Made by a program: the position numbers and the translations under genes. Positions 62,313 to 64,000 of a stretch of 64,000 nt of DNA are shown in pieces. The stretch's first letter is position 1. Each line of letters begins with the position of its first letter. This DNA is from Pseudomonadota bacterium. GTDB lineage: Bacteria > Pseudomonadota > Gammaproteobacteria > QQUJ01. Location of the stretch: contig QQUJ01000030.1 in the NCBI GenBank assembly GCA_008501635.1, positions 1 to 64,000 of the forward strand. Direction: 5' to 3'. The notes under the pieces were generated by a model. The model saw nothing but the letters and a program-made list of their open reading frames with translations. It was not told where the DNA came from and did no database searches.

Positions 62313-63062
62313 ATGGTAATATCCCCCGCTGTAATCAAGCTTACGGCGACCACTTCCTTGGATCTTTCGCTACTTTCCGCCATGCTCATCGGCCTTTTCA
62401 GCGCAGTTCACTGCCTGGGTATGTGCGGCGGCATCATGGGCGCGCTCACCTTCAGTCTCCCGGCTGAAACACGGCAAAAATCCGGGCACCTGGCGCTCTA
62501 CATCGCGGCCTTCAATGTCGGTCGAGTTGCCAGTTACGTGGCCGCCGGCGCCTTATTGGGCGCCATTGGCGAGACCTTCTATCACGTCGTCAATCTGCCG
62601 CTGGCCCACTACACGCTGCAAACCATCGCCGCACTGCTATTGGCCGGTATCGGTCTCTATCTGGCCGGATGGTTTCCCAGATTCGCCCTCATCGAACGCA
62701 TCGGTGTCCCAATCTGGCGCCGGCTCGAACCCCTCGGCCGACGCCTGGTGCCGGTGCGATCGCTGCCGCAGGCGCTGCTCTACGGCATGATCTGGGGTTG
62801 GCTGCCTTGCGGATTGGTCTACACCACGTTGTTGATGACGCTCGCCGCGCCAAGCGCGCAACAGGGGGCGCTCTTCATGCTGGCTTTCGGGCTGGCAACC
62901 ATACCTGCCGTGGTCAGCGCGGGTATCCTAACTGGGTGGGTGACACGCCTGACACGTTTGCCCTATCTTAGACCCGTGGTGGGGAGTCTCTTGATTGCCA
63001 TGGCATTGGCAAGCATCGCGGTGCCGGGACTTATCGGGTCGATTCCCGCCCCTACTCATTGA
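62313..63062 (+). CDS. TauE/SafE (DsbD-like) sulfite-exporter-family membrane protein
   Basis: A 249-residue membrane protein with six or seven helices. The start at 62313 has GGCAGGA upstream. The motif FSAVHCLGMCGGIMGAL is typical of the CcdA-like subgroup often found near cbb3 oxidase and copper genes; WGWLPCGLVYTTLLMTLA repeats the pattern in the second half. The role is uncertain: anion export or metal/thiol handling have been proposed for the family. The next gene follows after 18 bases. Confidence 0.85.
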   Translation: MVISPAVIKLTATTSLDLSLLSAMLIGLFSAVHCLGMCGGIMGALTFSLPAETRQKSGHLALYIAAFNVGRVASYVAAGALLGAIGETFYHVVNLPLAHYTLQTIAALLLAGIGLYLAGWFPRFALIERIGVPIWRRLEPLGRRLVPVRSLPQALLYGMIWGWLPCGLVYTTLLMTLAAPSAQQGALFMLAFGLATIPAVVSAGILTGWVTRLTRLPYLRPVVGSLLIAMALASIAVPGLIGSIPAPTH

Positions 63063-63080
63063 CACGATGGAACTGACACC

Positions 63081-63971
63081 ATGAACGCATTTGAACGGTT
63101 GTTGGTCGGAGAATCTCCCGAACTCAAAGCGCTGATCAGGACGGCGCAGATCGCGGCGCTCACCGATGTGCCGCTGATGATCATCGGCGGCAGCGGCAGC
63201 GGCAAGACGCTGATGGCCCAAGCTGCTCACCAGCACAGTCCGCGCTACCGCGGTCCAATGATCGAGCTCAACTGTGGACTGCTCGAACTCGAGCGGCTGG
63301 AGAACGGTTGGAATAGCGCTCGCGGAGGAACCCTGGTGCTTGAAGATCTGGGTGACCTGCCCAGCGCAAGCCAGGCGCGGCTGCTGATGTTGCTTGAACA
63401 GAACCCCGAGACCCACACCCGCGATACGAAAGGGCAGGTGCAGAATGTTCGCGTGATCACGACGCTGGGCAGCGATCTCTTCGAGCGCGTCGAGAACGGA
63501 CAGTTTCGCCGTGATCTCTATTTCCGTTTGAAGGTCGTTCCTCTGGAACTGCCTGGCCTCAAAGAGCGCACCGGAGACGCGTCGTTTCTGTTCCAACACA
63601 TCACCTTGGAATTTGCGCGCCGCTACCAGGTGAACCGGCCTTACCTGACCCGCGGTGCAGAACAGGCTATCGCCCGTTACAGCTGGCCAGGCAATGTGCG
63701 CGAACTCAAGAATCTGTGCGAGCGCATGGTCATTCTCTTGGCGGGCAAGGCGATCGACGTCACCAATCTACCGCGCGAAATGCAGGAACCCGCCCAGCAG
63801 AACACCCGTTTCCAGTTACCGGACTCGGGGTTGAGTCTTGATGATCTGGAAAGGGACATGATCAAGCAGGCACTCGAAAGAACCGTCGGCAACCGCAGCC
63901 GTGCGGCCCGATTGCTCGGTATCACGCGTGATACGCTGCTGTACCGATTGAAGAAGTACGCGATCCAATAG
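63081..63971 (+). CDS. AAA+ Fis-type transcriptional regulator lacking the GAFTGA loop
   Basis: A 296-residue protein related to NtrC-type activators. Walker A is GGSGSGKT (36-43), Walker B LVLEDLGDLP (86-94), the arginine finger region is QFRRDLYFRLKVVPLELP, and the Fis helix-turn-helix ends the protein (GNRSRAARLLGITRDTLLYRLKKY). There is no receiver domain. Between Walker A and Walker B the usual ELFGHEKGAFTGA segment is missing, replaced by a shorter ELNCGLLELERLENGWNSA. It therefore probably does not drive sigma-54 and may act as a repressor or with sigma-70, like TyrR. Its partner is probably the preceding membrane gene. Confidence 0.85.
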   Translation: MNAFERLLVGESPELKALIRTAQIAALTDVPLMIIGGSGSGKTLMAQAAHQHSPRYRGPMIELNCGLLELERLENGWNSARGGTLVLEDLGDLPSASQARLLMLLEQNPETHTRDTKGQVQNVRVITTLGSDLFERVENGQFRRDLYFRLKVVPLELPGLKERTGDASFLFQHITLEFARRYQVNRPYLTRGAEQAIARYSWPGNVRELKNLCERMVILLAGKAIDVTNLPREMQEPAQQNTRFQLPDSGLSLDDLERDMIKQALERTVGNRSRAARLLGITRDTLLYRLKKYAIQ

Positions 63972-64000
63972 TCAGCCGTCTCAACAGAAAAAGGCGGTCT

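Overview
The window reads as chromosomal DNA of a gammaproteobacterium, probably a facultatively anaerobic relative of the Chromatiales or another sulfur-oxidising group. The class call rests on a glnS (GlnRS) gene, the exosortase A/PrsK/PrsR type of EPS locus, a napFDAGHB operon behind a perfect FNR box, CCA-encoding tRNA genes and Pseudomonas/Xanthomonas-style REP palindromes; the order is a guess. The leftmost part (about 1-9 kb) looks more AT-rich and patchier than the rest.

1-24 kb, nearly all minus strand: an exosortase A (XrtA)/PEP-CTERM exopolysaccharide locus. Reading in the transcribed direction from about 24 kb: a PEP-CTERM substrate protein (23.1-23.9), an EpsB-type initiating sugar transferase (21.1-22.5), sensor kinase PrsK, an SGNH hydrolase, sigma-54 activator PrsR, a fused exosortase A-EpsI protein, Wza-like export protein, Wzz-like chain-length protein, BY-type tyrosine autokinase, a TIGR03016-type outer-membrane barrel, a polysaccharide deacetylase and an asparagine-synthase-like amidotransferase. 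These are followed by a tail that I do not recognise as a named pathway: two AMP-forming acyl ligases, an acyl carrier protein, a glyoxalase-fold (VOC) protein, a NAD-synthetase-like amidotransferase and a low-molecular-weight tyrosine phosphatase. The left edge is scarred by a decayed methyltransferase and an IS5-family transposase that leaves the window. TTTACACTT boxes and a sigma-54-type promoter upstream of the PEP-CTERM gene suggest a PrsR regulon.

24-28 kb: translation genes: tRNA-Glu, tRNA-Ala, glnS, gltX and tRNA-Val, with a REP pair between glnS and gltX.

28-37.7 kb, plus strand: a P2-type cation ATPase, an MBL/beta-CASP hydrolase and a B12-binding-like protein packed end to end; a seven-copy tandem array of 47-bp REP units; a glycine-zipper envelope protein; a PepSY protein with a PhoP/PhoQ-like two-component pair split by a 121-bp long-hairpin element; and a tetraheme NapC/NirT-type cytochrome with its own near-FNR site.

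37.7-43.4 kb: a branched-chain amino-acid-type ABC transporter (livK-H-M-G-F, minus) and a MerR/LiuR-like regulator. 43.5-49.3 kb: the periplasmic nitrate reductase operon napFDAGHB (minus), whose quinol-oxidising NapC is probably the distant tetraheme gene.

49.9-56.1 kb, plus strand: a TRAP transporter with a TatT lipoprotein, a PA2779/PA2778-type pair, a tautomerase and a DUF3237 protein. 56.1-59.9 kb, minus: a Fur-box-controlled iron-uptake operon (small exported protein, FTR1 permease, Fe-S membrane protein, P19 periplasmic protein). A 66-bp hairpin element supplies the stop codons of both convergent genes at 56.1 kb. 60-64 kb: an OmpA-type lipoprotein, tRNA-Lys, a TauE/SafE-type membrane protein and an AAA+ Fis-type regulator that lacks the GAFTGA loop.
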